Part shown: in pieces, positions 8,955 through 20,495 of the stretch
Numbering within the stretch: position 1 is the stretch's first letter
Layout: each line of letters begins with the position of its first letter
Source of the DNA: Pholiota molesta
Taxonomy: Eukaryota; Basidiomycota; Agaricomycetes; Agaricales; Strophariaceae
NCBI GenBank assembly: GCA_014925825.1
Contig: JACGCK010000390.1
Coordinates: 1 to 29,450, forward strand
DNA length: 29,450 bases
Direction of reading: 5' to 3'
The notes under the pieces: model-generated
Database searches by the model: none
What the model was told of the DNA's origin: nothing
Seen by the model: the letters and a program-made list of their open reading frames with translations, nothing else
Made by a program: the position numbers and the translations under genes

Positions 8955-10173
8955 AGCTCAGTGCTTCCGTGAAGACGAGGGAGATTCGGACATCGGAAGA
9001 ATGCCTTTGGCACAGAACACGGCTGTGTGAGAGACATCAAGGACATTTATGGAGTTCGTTGGATGCCGTCGGCCATCCATGTCATATCCAACGCTCTCTA
9101 GAGAAACGGCATGCTGACCGCGGACATGCCTTCGCCTCAAGAGGATGCAAAGCACATCGCATTATCGTCGGAAGAAGGTGCGAAGAGTCACCTTATCCCG
9201 GAGGGTCCTATGCATGCAGGGTGTATAATCTTCGTTTGAGGCGAACAGCACACCAGAATACGGCGCGCTCCAATGGGCCCGGCTCGTGTACATGTCGGAC
9301 AGCTGAAGCGATACGAAGCCGGATAGAGGTAACAAAGAAAAATGTGGGGTCCAGGAGTCTGAGTACGAGACAATTAGCATACCGCTATGAGATCGGAAGT
9401 AGTCAATCCCATATCCACACTCGCTCCCTCCAGGTCGTCCCAGGTATTGTTTGAGTAGATCAAGCACGACAGCCAAGATATTATGCGTGACTCCCAGACA
9501 GAGATCCATGGCGACGGGAATGAAAGGGAAAATTGCAAAGTGTAAAATATCATGTTCGCGTCGCGAGATAGCGATACATAGCGTGAGCGGTATAACCTGT
9601 ACATTTCAGCGACAGGGAGGCGGGCAAGCCAGCGATGTAGAAGGGGCTTGATAAGCGGGGAGTGGGTATTTATACTGGAGATTGCGAAGGGTTTGAGACC
9701 GTCGAAGTGCAGCTGAAGAGTACTGTACTATTTCGACCGTAGGTTCACACCATGTTACGCGTTACGCTTATAATTCACGGAATAACATGTTCATTTTCAA
9801 AAATTACGGGTTACCGAACAAAAAAATAGGTTCATTTTGGGACTTTTGGGACTCAGCCGTGACTTCCTGATTTTTTTTGAATTTAATACATGTTCACCAA
9901 TGAAAATTAAGCGTTACATTTTTTGGGATAGGTTCAAATTTATGGTGCGTTACGCGTTACATGAACATACGGTCGAAATAGTACAGTACAATCCAAGAGA
10001 GGAGTTTTGTGAGGTTGTTAGAGATGGATTGACAAGTCCTGATTTCCTGGAGTCGTTCGTTCTTTGAATATTGGTTCATAATTGCATATCGCGCGAGAGA
10101 GACGGCATCGAGGCTGGACAGAGAATGGATTCGCAATGCTATGTAGTGGCAAAGTGAGGAGACTGTCCGCCAT
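8955..10173 (-). pseudogene. Decayed paralogue of the F-box gene, with a MITE inserted
   Basis: Reading minus-strand, the segment follows the gene at 6369-8248 piece by piece. Matches include LDAVSLARYAI near 10090-10120 (F-box), TCQSISNNL near 10030, the LCLGVTHNILAVVLDLL block near 9450-9510 (compare LEVTQNLLIVVLDLN), QLSDMYTSRAHWSAPYSG near 9260-9300, CMHRTLRDKVTLRTFF near 9170-9220 and MSESPSSS near 8970. It lacks long internal parts of the functional copy (the WEEWGP region among them), has frame breaks inside the F-box, has lost the splice donor that the active copy uses near 6898 (AT instead of GT), and is cut by the element at 9723-9986. It cannot make the full protein. The order and orientation suggest a tandem duplication followed by decay. 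Confidence 0.8.
9723..9986. mobile_element. 264-bp MITE with TA target-site duplication
   Basis: Perfect 19-bp terminal inverted repeats CTGTACTATTTCGACCGTA begin at 9723 and end at 9986, extending with mismatches to about 25 bp, and each is flanked by TA (9721-9722 and 9987-9988). Both subterminal regions carry GTTACGCGTTAC. The interior is A/T-rich and has no coding capacity. TA duplication and size fit a Tc1/mariner-type MITE. The insertion interrupts sequence that is contiguous in the functional F-box paralogue (around 8040-8060), which defines the empty site. Confidence 0.85.
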
Positions 10174-10230
10174 TTGGAACGTGACATCACGCAGCCCGCC
10201 AGCGATCGGGCCGTCTCTTGCCCACCTCCC

Positions 10231-12280
10231 ATGTCCATCCCCGCCGCCCTCCTCCTCCTCGCCGCCCTCTGGGCCCTCCTCCACCTCCTCCACTTCCTCA
10301 CCACCCACGGCGAGCCCGCCCTCCTGCCGACGAAAGCGCACACGCCCCCGCGCCGGCTGCTCTTCACACCCCGCGGCGTCACGCTGCAGGTCCGGGGCCT
10401 GCGGGCGCAGGTGTCGACGACGGGGTGGAACGGCGCGCACGACCGGCTCGGTGCGTTCCTCGCAAGGAGGGGGAACCGGGCGCGCGCGAAGGGGGTGAGG
10501 GCGTTCTATGCGCTCGGCGTCTGGGTGGGGGCGGTGGGCATGCTGCTTGCCGTGCTGGGGCTGTGTGGGGTGTGCCTCACCTCTGGGTGGGGTGTCTTCC
10601 GGAAGATCGCAGGCGCCACCGCCGGAGGGGTGGGGTATGCGGGTGTCGCAACGGAGGTGCGGCGGTTGGGGAGAAGGAGCGCCGCTGCGGGGACGTCGGG
10701 GGGCGCGGGTGGGGGTGGGGGTGGTGCTGCATCGTTTCCGACGATAACGCCGATTGTGAGAAGCCACGCTCCTTTGGATTGTGTTCCTTCGCGCTGATAG
10801 CCAAGTGCCGACTGCGTTCCTTCCTTTTCGTATGCGTTAGATCCCGGGCGTCACGGTGCCCCTCGCCCACCTGCCCGTGCTCCTCGCCGCGGTGTTCCTC
10901 GCGCAGGTCGTGCACGAATTGGGTCATGCGCTCGCGGCTGCGCTGTACGTGCGGCGCCTTCCAGGTTCGCATTCTTTTCTCATTTCTTTTATTCAGGGAG
11001 GACCTGCGGATGGCGGCGTGCGGCGCGTCGCTGACGGTCTGTGTGCCCGCGGCGTTCGTCGCGTTCCCGGCGGGCGGCGTGCAAGCGCTGCGGCCCCCGG
11101 CGCGCGCGCGCGTCGTCGCCGCGGGGCCGTGGCATAACCTGGTCTTGTGGGGCCTTTTGGGGCTGGCGACGCGCGCGGGCGTGGGCCGGGGTGCGGCGGC
11201 GGTGGGTGGGTATCGGAATGTGGCGGGTGTGGGCAGGGTTGTTGTGGGGGTGAACCAGGTACGTGGTTCGTATAGAGCTGGAATGCTGATTGATGGCAGG
11301 TCTGTAGGAATCGCCGCTTTCTTTGCATTTGCAGCCTGGTTCTATCGTCACGCAGTTGGATGATACCCCTCTTGCGTCCGACGATTCCTCCGGGGATGTG
11401 TGGACTTCGTATTTACAAGGAACAATGCAACACTCATCGCTGGGTTGGTGTGTAGCAAAGACTGTTCTAGGTGGGGTATATCATCCATTCCCTATGCTAC
11501 AACTAACGTATTCAAATTCTGTTAGCCAAAACCGACGACTGCTGCACTACCCCGGATAAGCTGTCCTCATACTCATGTTTCGTCTCACAAGATACCGCAG
11601 AACGCGGGTGCATGGACCCGGTGCCCGTCCTCACTTCACAGCACACTCAAAGCCGGTGTCAGTCGTCTGCCCAATGCCCCCCGGAGTCTGCGTGCGTCGT
11701 GCCGGCGAAAGATGCCCACCTTCTGCGCCTTACGGTGCGTCCGTCTATATCAGATGTGGACGGGGAGACTGTGGTGCTTTGGAGCGGACCGCCGGTGGAG
11801 ATTTGGGAAGAAGGTCAGTAGGATGGGTTGTGTCTCATAGATGAAGATGCTGAATGGTTTGAATAGTTCAAGTGAGCACTTGGGCTCCTCGGATTTGGAT
11901 ATTACCGCTGTGGGCACCTCCGCTGGTGGCGATTTTTTGGGAGTGAGTTTTTAGTACCTGATATCAGTTTGAACCGCGTCTCAATCGCCTGTTGAAGGTA
12001 TCTAACAATGGCCACGCTCTCGTTGTACTTTTTCAACCTGCTGCCGTTGCCACACCTCGATGGAACGGAACTCCTTCACTCATTGTTGGACTGGGCGTTT
12101 GAGATCGATAACGGAGCGGTTTCGTACAATTTCAGCGCTCTTGAAGCGGGAGAAAACGATCGTGAAGCGCCTCGAACGCGGCGCAGATGGAAGGAAAGGA
12201 TAATGCGGTACACTCCATACGCGATGTGCGGCCTTGTGATATGTAGTATCCTGCTCTCCATATTGAATGCGGTGTATTGA
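10231..12280 (+). CDS. Site-2 protease (M50 intramembrane metalloprotease, MBTPS2/Stp1 type)
   Basis: Seven exons: 10231-10755, 10841-10944, 10997-11258, 11335-11470, 11526-11813, 11867-11942 and 11998-12280; the sum is 1674 nt, 557 residues, all phases agreeing. The start MSIPAALLLLAALWALLHLL is a first membrane segment; an upstream in-frame ATG (10174) is less likely. HELGH at residues 200-204 is the zinc-binding HExxH inside a membrane helix, and NLLPLPHLDG with D485 is the second zinc-site motif of S2P. A PDZ-like segment (PGSIVTQLDD) and a cysteine-rich luminal region (DDCC, RGCMD, SAQCPPESACVV) lie between them, as in animal S2P. Known family role: it releases membrane-bound transcription factors such as SREBP by cutting in the membrane, in ER/Golgi. 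The intron after residue 209 uses GTACGT at 10945; the later GT at 10971 would shift the frame. A Gly-rich stretch near residues 160-170 is unusual but in frame. Confidence 0.93.
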
Positions 12281-12457
12281 AAAAAAAAGTGCGATGGCAT
12301 GGACATGAAGCGGAAATGCGGATGATGCATAAGGTGGTGAGGCATGGACTGTTTTACACACATGCATAAGGTTGGGGTGCACCCATGGGTCTAAATACAT
12401 GCTTCATGAACCCCTCGACGCCCGACTCAAGAAACCCCCCTGAACGACATCGCGAGT

Positions 12458-12880
12458 TTATTTCTTCTTGGGCTTGTCGACGTCGATGATGGCCAGGCCT
12501 GGGATAAGGATATGGGGTCAGCGTTGCGCGGGGGTTGAGGTGGGGGGGAGACGCACCGGGAGGCAGGCTCTGCCTGAGCTTCTCCGCCTTCTCTGGGTCG
12601 TCGACGGATAGGGTGTAAAGGTACCGGGAGCACCGGACCTTGAACTTGGTCTGCGTCTTGCCGTTGGCGACCTTGGAGGGGATTTTCTTTATGCGCGCCT
12701 CTGCATGATACGGTCAGCCATAGTCTCCCCCTGCGAAGTGAACGAAAACGCGAAACGCACGGGAAGCATCCTTCCGCTGCGTGATTTTGATGAACTGCTT
12801 GATGTCGCGGATTTCTTTCGGCTAGAGGGGGTGGGGGTGAGTACGGCGCGGGGGGCGGGCGGGGGAGGGGCACTCGCCAT
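12458..12880 (-). CDS. RPL38: 60S ribosomal protein L38 (eL38)
   Basis: Exons on the minus strand: 12878-12880 (the ATG alone), 12761-12821, 12557-12700 and 12458-12498; the sum is 249 nt, 82 residues. The protein reads M then [20 protein letters not shown], then [34 protein letters not shown] and the end DVDKPKKK, a close match to eL38 over its full length (family usually 69-80 residues). The first intron (12822-12877, 56 nt) would start GCGAGT directly after the ATG and end CTCTAG, so it appears to be a GC-AG intron; using the nearby GT gives the wrong frame. The gene is divergent from SPF1, with 236 bp between the start codons. Confidence 0.93.
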
Positions 12881-13116
12881 CGTCGGTCGGGGGTCTGGAG
12901 GGGTGCTGCTGCTTCCGTGCGACAGCGGCGGCGTTGCGGTGGGTGGCTGAACCTTATTCGTATATGACTGCGGCTGTCTCCGTGTGCCGCGGTGCCGTGC
13001 CGTGGTGTGCCGGGTCATGTGACTATTACGCATGCCATTGGCTGCTGCCGCCCCGGGCTCTTACCGTTCCCCATATCCGCTGGCGCCCCTCCTCTAGTTG
13101 GAGACTCTCTTTCGCT
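12881..13116. promoter_or_regulatory. Probable bidirectional promoter, RPL38 / SPF1
   Basis: Only 236 bp separate the divergent start codons of RPL38 and SPF1, so their core promoters and 5' leaders must share it. The RPL38 side is GC-rich; no TATA box is evident. Sharing is inferred from spacing. Confidence 0.55.
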
Positions 13117-16100
13117 ATGTAAGTCCAACTTTGTTGTATAGGGCTGTATTCACTCACATGGCTGCAGGGCCTCCGTCAAGGTCGTTTCGCCGGAGATAGC
13201 GCGGGCGAGCCTGCACATCGCCCTGCCGTGGTACACCCACCTCTACGCCGTCCCCTTCCTCGCCCTCTACCCCCTGCTTGCCTACGCCTACTACGTCAAG
13301 TACGACCAATGGCTCGTCAGCGAGGAGTGGACCTTCCTCGCCTGCGTCTCCCTCGGCGCCGGCCACGCCCTCAGCTTCTTACTTACAAAGTGGAATTCAG
13401 CCGCACGCGCCTGGATCACGACCAAGAAGGTAAGTCCTACACTCCTGCACCTTGAATGGTGTCTGTAATGTTATTTGTTGTGCAGGCGTATTCTATTGAA
13501 GAAGCCGACCGCATCCGCATCGTCCCCCTCGCCCACCGCGGCCAGGGCGACATCGTCCCCCTCGACAAGCGCGATCCCGCCGACCCCACCACCTACACCT
13601 TCAGCTACCAGCGCGACACGTACGCCGTCACCGCCGTCGCCCCGCTCACCTTTGCGCGCCTCCCGTACCCCTCCTCCGGCAATCCGCCCCTCCGCACCTT
13701 CCTCCAGCCAAAAGGCCTGACGGGGGAGAAGCAGCGCGAGGCGCTGCATGCGCTTTATGGGGGGAACGAGTTCAATATCCCCATCCCGTCGTTCACGGAG
13801 CTCTTTGGCGAGCATGCGACCGCCCCGTTCTTCGTCTTCCAGATCTTCTGCGTCGCGCTGTGGTGCCTCGACGAGTACTGGTATTACAGTCTCTTCACGC
13901 TCTTCATGTTGGTGGTCTTTGAGTGTACGGTGGTCTGGCAGGTGAGGCGTCTTGAATGGTCTGGAATGCGCAGTTTCGTCTGACAGGATGACAGCGTGTG
14001 CGCACGTTGACGGAATTTAGGACGATGTCCGTGTCGCCGTACCCTATCAACTGCTATAGGGATTCCAAGTGGACCAAGATACAGACGGATGCGCTCCTTC
14101 CGGGAGATGTTGTATCTATTGGTGAGTCCACCCCAGCGATTTCGAGTGTCCTGGTTGTTGACCGCGGTGTGTTACCCCAGTCCGCGTCAACGAAGAAACC
14201 ACTGTGCCGGCAGATATTCTCCTCATCAATGGGACGTGTATCGTCAATGAAGCCATGCTGTCTGGCGAATCCACGCCCCTGCTCAAGGAGTCCATCCAGC
14301 TCCTGGACCCCGCCGAGAAGCTCGACGTCGACGGCGCGCATAAGAACGCGGTGCTGTTCAGCGGCACAAAGATCCTCCAGGCGTCGAAATCATGTATGTC
14401 ATATCCTATCCTGTTCTCTGTGTTACCTGTCGCTTACGGTGTGGGTTGGTTTCTTTCGCAGCTGAGATACCGTCGCCGATCAAGACCCCGGATGGGGGCT
14501 GCCTGGGTGTGGTAGTGCGCACAGGGTTCGGGACGGCGCAGGGGCAGCTGGTCCGGACGATGATCTTCTCGACGGAAAGGGTGTCGGCGAATAATCTGGA
14601 ATCGTTTTTGTTCATTGGGTTCCTCCTTATCTTTGCTATTGCTGCTAGTTGGTATGTTTGGACGAAAGGTGAGTTGGGGTTTTTTGCATGGATGATAGGT
14701 GCAGGTGGTAAATTGATCAATTTTTCTTCTTCAAGGTATTGAGCGGGACCTTAAGAAGTCGAAATTGCTGCTGGATTGTGTGCTTATTATTACGAGTGTT
14801 GTCCCTCCTGAGCTGCCGATGGAACTTTCCCTTGCGGTTAATGCGTCGCTTGTAGCGCTATCGAAACATGGTGCGTCCTATAATGTAACTTATATTAACA
14901 CGTCATTGACTCTGTAAATAGCCATTTTCTGCACGGAGCCTTTCCGAATCCCTTTTGCCGGTCGCGTGGACGTCTGTTGCTTCGACAAGACGGGTACGAT
15001 CACCGCAGAGAACTTGGTCTTGGAAGGCGTCGCTGGTGTCGAGTGCGTTTCCCGCTACTTCTCTTCCCGTACCCCGGCTCATTCGTTTTTGTAGCGCCGA
15101 CGACCATAGGAAGCTGGTCGATGTGAAAGCGACGTCAAGGGAGACGACTTTGTGTTTGGCCGCGGCGCATGCGCTCGTTAAATTGGATGATGGTACGGTT
15201 GTGGGCGACCCGATGGAGAAGACGACGCTGGATGCGCTGCAGTGGAACATCGCGAAAGGTCCGCCCGGCCTCCTCTTACTATCTGCGCCTCATACTCATA
15301 CTCATACTTTACTTTCCCAGGGGACGTCCTGACGCCGGCGAGCGACTCGCCGTATGCGGTGACGCTGACCATCCGGCGGCGGTTCCAGTTCTCGTCTGCG
15401 CTGAAGCGGATGTCGACGATCGCGGCCCTGCCCGGGGGCCGGCTGGTGGCGGCGGTGAAGGGCGCGCCGGAGACGATCAAGGGGATGCTGGCGGAGGTGC
15501 CGCGGGACTATGACGAGACGTATAAGTGGTACACGCGCCAGGGCAGCCGGGTGCTGGCGCTGGGGATGAAGGAGATGGAGGGGATGCCGGGGGAAAAGGT
15601 GTGTGCTTTGTGCTGTTTTTCTTCTTTTGGGGGTGGATAAAGGATGGATGGATGGCTGATGTTTTGTTTGGGTGGTAGATTAATAAATTGGCGAGGACGG
15701 AGGTGGAGAGCGGGTTGAGGTTTGCGGGGTTCTTGGTGTTCCACTGTCCGCTGAAGGAGGACGCGGTGGAGACGCTGAGGATGCTCGCGGATTCGTCCCA
15801 TCGGGTGAGTCTTGCCCTTGCTTTGTTCTGCGAGGTCCGCGGTGCTGATGATTGGGCGGGCGGTGTAGTGTGTGATGATCACAGGTGATAACCCGTTGAC
15901 GGCGGTGCATGTTGCGCGCGAGGTGGAGATTGTCGATCGGGAGGCGCTGATTCTGGACTTGGCTGAGGATGCGAAACATGACGCGGGTGCGTCTGCAGTC
16001 TTTTTACTGTTTCAACAGTATGTTCACTAACTACTACGTTCCTTAGATCTCGTTTGGCGCACTGTGGACGAGCGCAAGATCATCCGCGTCAACCCCGAAG

Positions 16101-17972
16101 ACCCGCTGGACACCACCCTCTTCGACGAATACGACATCTGCATCACGGGCGCAGCGATGAAGCACTACGAGCACCGGCCCGCCGCGTGGGCGGCCCTCGT
16201 GCAGAACACGTGGGTCTACGCGCGCGTCGCGCCCGCGCAGAAGGAGTACATCCTCACCACGCTCAAGACGCTCGGCTATACGACGCTCATGGCGGGCGAC
16301 GGTACGAACGACGTCGGCGCGCTGAAGCAGGCGCATATCGGGGTGGCGCTGCTGGACGGGACGAAGGAGGATCTGGAGAAGATCGCGGAGAGGCAGAGGC
16401 TGGAGCGGGTGAAGAAGGTGTATGAGAGCCAGCTGAGTATCTCGGCCAGGTTTGGGCAGGCGCCGCCGCCGGTGCCGCCGGCCATTGCGCATCTGATGCC
16501 GGAGGCGGTGGAGGCGCAGCGGAGGGCGGCGCAGAATATGGTGGATGCGAGGAAAAAGAACCCGATGGAGAAGGTGCGTTGGTGTTTTTTTGTTTGATTT
16601 GGAGGTGTTTTTGATTTGGGTTTTTTGGTGGTAGTTCGACTTGGCGTCTATTACGGAGAAGATGTCGGAGATGGAGGGGGATGAGGATGTGCCGAAGATT
16701 AAGCTGGGCGATGCCTCCTGCGCTGCGCCTTTCACTTCGAAGCTGTCGCATGTCTCTGCTAGTGCGTATTCCTTCTGCCGCTTTTCTTGCATCCATGATC
16801 CTAATGCGTATATTTTTAGTTACCCATATTATTAGGCAAGGACGCTGCACACTCGTGGCGACTATTCAGATGTACAAGATCTTGGCGCTGAACTGTCTGA
16901 TTACTGCGTGGAGTCTGAGTGTGCAGTATTTGGACGGCATCAAGTTTGGCGACTACCAGGTTACGGTTACGGGTATGTTGATGTCGGTCTGTTTCTTGTG
17001 CATTTCGAGGGCGAAGGTACGCTGTATTATTTTTCCTCTTTCTTATTCATGAGGTTGACCTTAATTGTGTTTGATAGCCTGTTGAAAAGTTGTCGAAAGA
17101 GCGTCCGCTAGGAAATATCTTCAATTTCTATGTCCTTCTTTCGGTGCTTCTGCAGTTTGCCCTGCATATTGCGACGATGGTTTACATTACCAACCTCTCT
17201 TACGTCTTTGAGCCGTACGTCCTTTGGAAATGCTCTTTATTTTCTAGCGGCAATCTGACCTATTACACAGGAGAACTGGTCCGATAGATCTAGAAGCCAA
17301 GTTCGAGCCTAGTTTATTGAATACCGCGATCTACCTATTGGGTTTGTCCCAGCAAGTGTCCACGTTCACGATCAACTTCCAGGTATCATTTTATTGTATC
17401 AAGTCATGTTAGACCGGCAGTATTGACAGACTATTAGGGACGGCCCTTCCGTGAAGGAATCCGAGAGAACAAAGCGCTCTGGTACGGGCTCCTAGGAGCC
17501 AGCGCTGTTGCGTTCTCTGGAGCGACCGATTTCATGCCGGAACTCAACCGCTGGCTGCAAATCGTCGTGATGGAAGACGCGGTAGGTCTTTTTAACTGCA
17601 GACTTTTCCTTCTTTTTCAAGTCTAACAACTATCCCCTTCAGTTCAAATTCCGTCTCTGCGCCGCGATGGTCATCGATTTCGCGGGCTGCTATGTTGTGG
17701 AAGTGATCTGCAAATACCTTTTCGCGGACTTGGAGCCCAAGCCGATGGTCACGCGCGGCCGTGAGCGTCGCGAGGCGCGCCGGAGGATCCAGGAGGAAGA
17801 GAAGGCGATGCTAGAGGCTGAGAATGAGATCAAGGCGCATGCGGAGAAGGCGAGGGAGGAGCTCGAGAGGCACAAGGCGGAGAATGGGACGGCGGAGAAA
17901 TCGGGCTTGGAAAAACGCAAGAATGCGAAGAAGGGCGCGGTGAATGGGGAGGCGAAGGCGAAGGCGCACTAG
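13117..17972 (+). CDS. SPF1: P5A-type ATPase Spf1 (ER transmembrane-helix dislocase)
   Basis: Nineteen exons summing to 3783 nt (1260 residues): 13117-13118, 13168-13429, 13486-13941, 13995-14121, 14181-14393, 14462-14668, 14736-14870, 14922-15042, 15095-15258, 15321-15598, 15679-15804, 15869-15986, 16047-16573, 16635-16761, 16820-17016, 17078-17214, 17271-17382, 17438-17581, 17643-17972. Intron 1 splits the start codon (AT/G), giving [19 protein letters not shown]-type signatures are all present: SGES (310-313) in the actuator domain, PPELPMEL (446-453, the P5A membrane signature), DKTGT with catalytic D489, KGAPETI in the nucleotide-binding domain, and GDGTND (about 820-825). Known role: Spf1/ATP13A1 in the ER removes mistargeted tail-anchored proteins and wrongly inserted helices; loss disturbs sterol, manganese and glycosylation homeostasis. 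The C-terminus adds a roughly 70-residue Glu/Lys/Ala-rich, probably helical tail after the last membrane segment. Confidence 0.96.
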
Positions 17973-18174
17973 ATTATTCGTAATGATACACGTATTGGCC
18001 TGAATTTATCGTATTAATAGTCTGTATTCTTCAAAGAGCAATGTAGAGATGTTGCTGCTTGGAATTTCGTGCATATTGATGGTGAGAGTTCGAATGCAAG
18101 AGAGCTCGGCAAATGCCGCAGAACACAAATTTCTTCCTTCCTCACTGCCATCAACGCTGAACACGGTCTCAAAA

Positions 18175-20495
18175 ATGGCTACACAACGTCTGTCTCTCTG
18201 GAACGCGGAGGAGGATCTCGAGGAGGATGTAGACCTTACCATTGCCATGGAGAACTACGGCCAAAATGTACAATATGAAGACTGTAAGTCGCCACGAATT
18301 ACTGATACACATATCCAGCCTCATCTCTCTATCTGCGTCCACCAGCGCATCTGCACCAGCCCCAGATCGATGAATCGACACTCATTGCGATGCAGCAACA
18401 TATGGCGCAGCAGGCAGCCTTCTCCCAGATCCCGGACGTCGTGAAAAGCGTGCGTTTTCAGTTGGATACTCCGAAAAGACACTACGTATTCATCTGTCTT
18501 GATCTTTCAGTTCATCGTTCATTTCCACCAAGCCGTACTGGAAAACAACCTCGCAGAGATTACTGTCGCATACGAGAGCGGGTGGAACAAGTACACGGAA
18601 AAGTTCTATGCCAAGACGGAGTGGCCAGAGGCAGAGCTGATTGCGCCGTTGGTCAATGACGGTACGCCTCTTGATGATTCACTGTGGTTTCTGGTCGTGT
18701 AATAGCTATCCTAGACCCTATCTTCCTGATCCTGTACCGCGAGCTTTACTACCGCCATGTCTATTCCCGCCTGCAACCCAATATCGACGACCGGTTCCAC
18801 TCGTATGAGAACAGTTGCGAGCTGTTCAACTACCTCCTCAGTGCGCCTTTTTTTCTGAATCAAACCGTCTTCCTCCCTTACACATTCTACAGACTCTGAT
18901 GGACCCGTTGAGCTCGAACTACCTGAACAATGGCTCTGGGACATCATCGATGAGTTCATCTACCAGTACCAAGTCTTCTGCACTTGGCGGTCAAAAGTCA
19001 CTACGAAGACACCGGATGAGCTGATGATGCTGGCTGAAGGTGGACCTGTACGTATCGCTTCACCTCTTCTACAGAAGAAGATCACAACTGAATTGTGCAG
19101 GTCTGGAGCTCGTACAGTGTGCTGAACGTGCTGTACTCTCTCATGCAAAAGTCGAAGATCAACGAGTATATCACTGCTCAACGGGAGGGCAAGTCCCCAG
19201 AGGAAATAGCGTGCGTCCTTTTAATTCTTCTGCGGGTTCAGTACTTAATTGTCTCGCGTCATCAGTGAGATTGTTGGTGAATATGGACAACGTCCGCTTT
19301 ACCGTATGCTTGGCTACTTCAGCATCATTGGTCTTCTGCGAGTCCACGTTCACCTTGGAGACTTCACTCTCGGTCTCAAGGTCATGGAGAATGTCGAGCT
19401 CAACCAGAAGGTGCGCCACATTCGTCTTTGACTTCCACCTATAGAACCTAAACGTTTTTATAGTCGCCTTTCACAAGAGTGACCGCGTGTCATGTCGCCA
19501 CCTACTACTACGTTGGATTCTGCTACATCATGCTGCGCCGCTATCCCGACGCCATCCGTACCTTCGTCACTGTCCTCAATTTCATCATGCGCATGCGCCA
19601 ATACCACACTCGCAGCTACCAGTACGACCAGATCAGCAAAACTGCAGACAGGATGTATGCCCTATTTGCTATGTGCCACGCGCTCTCGCCCAGCAGATTG
19701 GACGACAACATTGCCAACATTGCCAAAGAGCGCTACGGCGAGCAGTATGCCAAAATGGCTCGTGGCGGGTAAGTCACCACTAGCCTGAGATAATGTAACT
19801 GCGCTAACCATTCTTCACACAGTCCGGATGCCCTGCCCGCCTACGAAGAGCTCTTCCTCTACGCCTGCCCCAAATTCATCACCGCCAACCCCCCACCCTA
19901 CGACGATCCCGCTGCCATCGGCGCTTTAATCAGCGCTGCAGCTGAAGATGAGTCGCCTGCCGCCGCGCCAGGCTCCCAAGCCGAGCCCCAGCAGCGCCAT
20001 CTGGAGCTGTTCCTCGCGGACGTCAGCGCGCAACTGCAGGTGCCGACGCTGCGCAGCTTCCTGAAGCTGTACACGAGCCTCGGGGCAAAGAAGCTCGCGA
20101 ACTTCCTCGACGCGGACGAGGAGGAGCTCGTGCAGGAGATGATGGTGCTGAAGCAGGCGAGCCGCAGCATCAGCCGCGTTGCGGGCACGGAGGGCACGTC
20201 GTTGCTGGAGGGCCAGACGATTACGACCAGTGATCTGAACTTTGTCATTGATGAAAATATGGTGCATATTGCGGAGTCGACGATTGGGCGGCGGTATGCG
20301 GGGTGGTTTATCAAGAACACGGAGCGCACGCAGAAGATCCTCGATGATCTGAAGGGCATGCCGATCCCTGGGCCCGCCAAGTCGGCGTCGGGTCCTGTGG
20401 CGAACGCGCCTTCGACTGGGGACAGCGCGGCGCAACAAAATAAGCCGGCGAGGACGGGCGCTAAGGTTGCGTGGGGAGCTGTAAAGGCGGCTTAG
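18175..20495 (+). CDS. Translation initiation factor eIF3 subunit L
   Basis: Nine exons: 18175-18283, 18346-18449, 18511-18661, 18706-18840, 18893-19047, 19101-19210, 19266-19410, 19464-19768 and 19823-20495; the sum is 1887 nt, 628 residues. The start is [20 protein letters not shown]. Family blocks are clear: [63 protein letters not shown], and a C-terminal PCI-type region ([50 protein letters not shown]). eIF3l is a PCI subunit of the eIF3 scaffold that binds the 40S subunit; it exists in most eukaryotes but not in budding yeast. The final about 40 residues are low-complexity (Ala/Pro/Ser). It lies 202 bp downstream of SPF1 on the same strand, with its own ATG in an A-rich context. Confidence 0.96.

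Noticed and set aside
8864..9454. Plus-strand open frame of 196 residues
   Set aside because: It is the antisense of the decayed F-box copy.
10018..10767. Long minus-strand frame opposite S2P exon 1
   Set aside because: GC-rich antisense shadow; Arg/Pro-rich composition without a domain, while the plus strand encodes a clear site-2 protease.
10971..10996. Donor at 10971 for the second S2P intron
   Set aside because: It leaves the following exon out of frame; the GTACGT donor at 10945 gives a continuous S2P protein.
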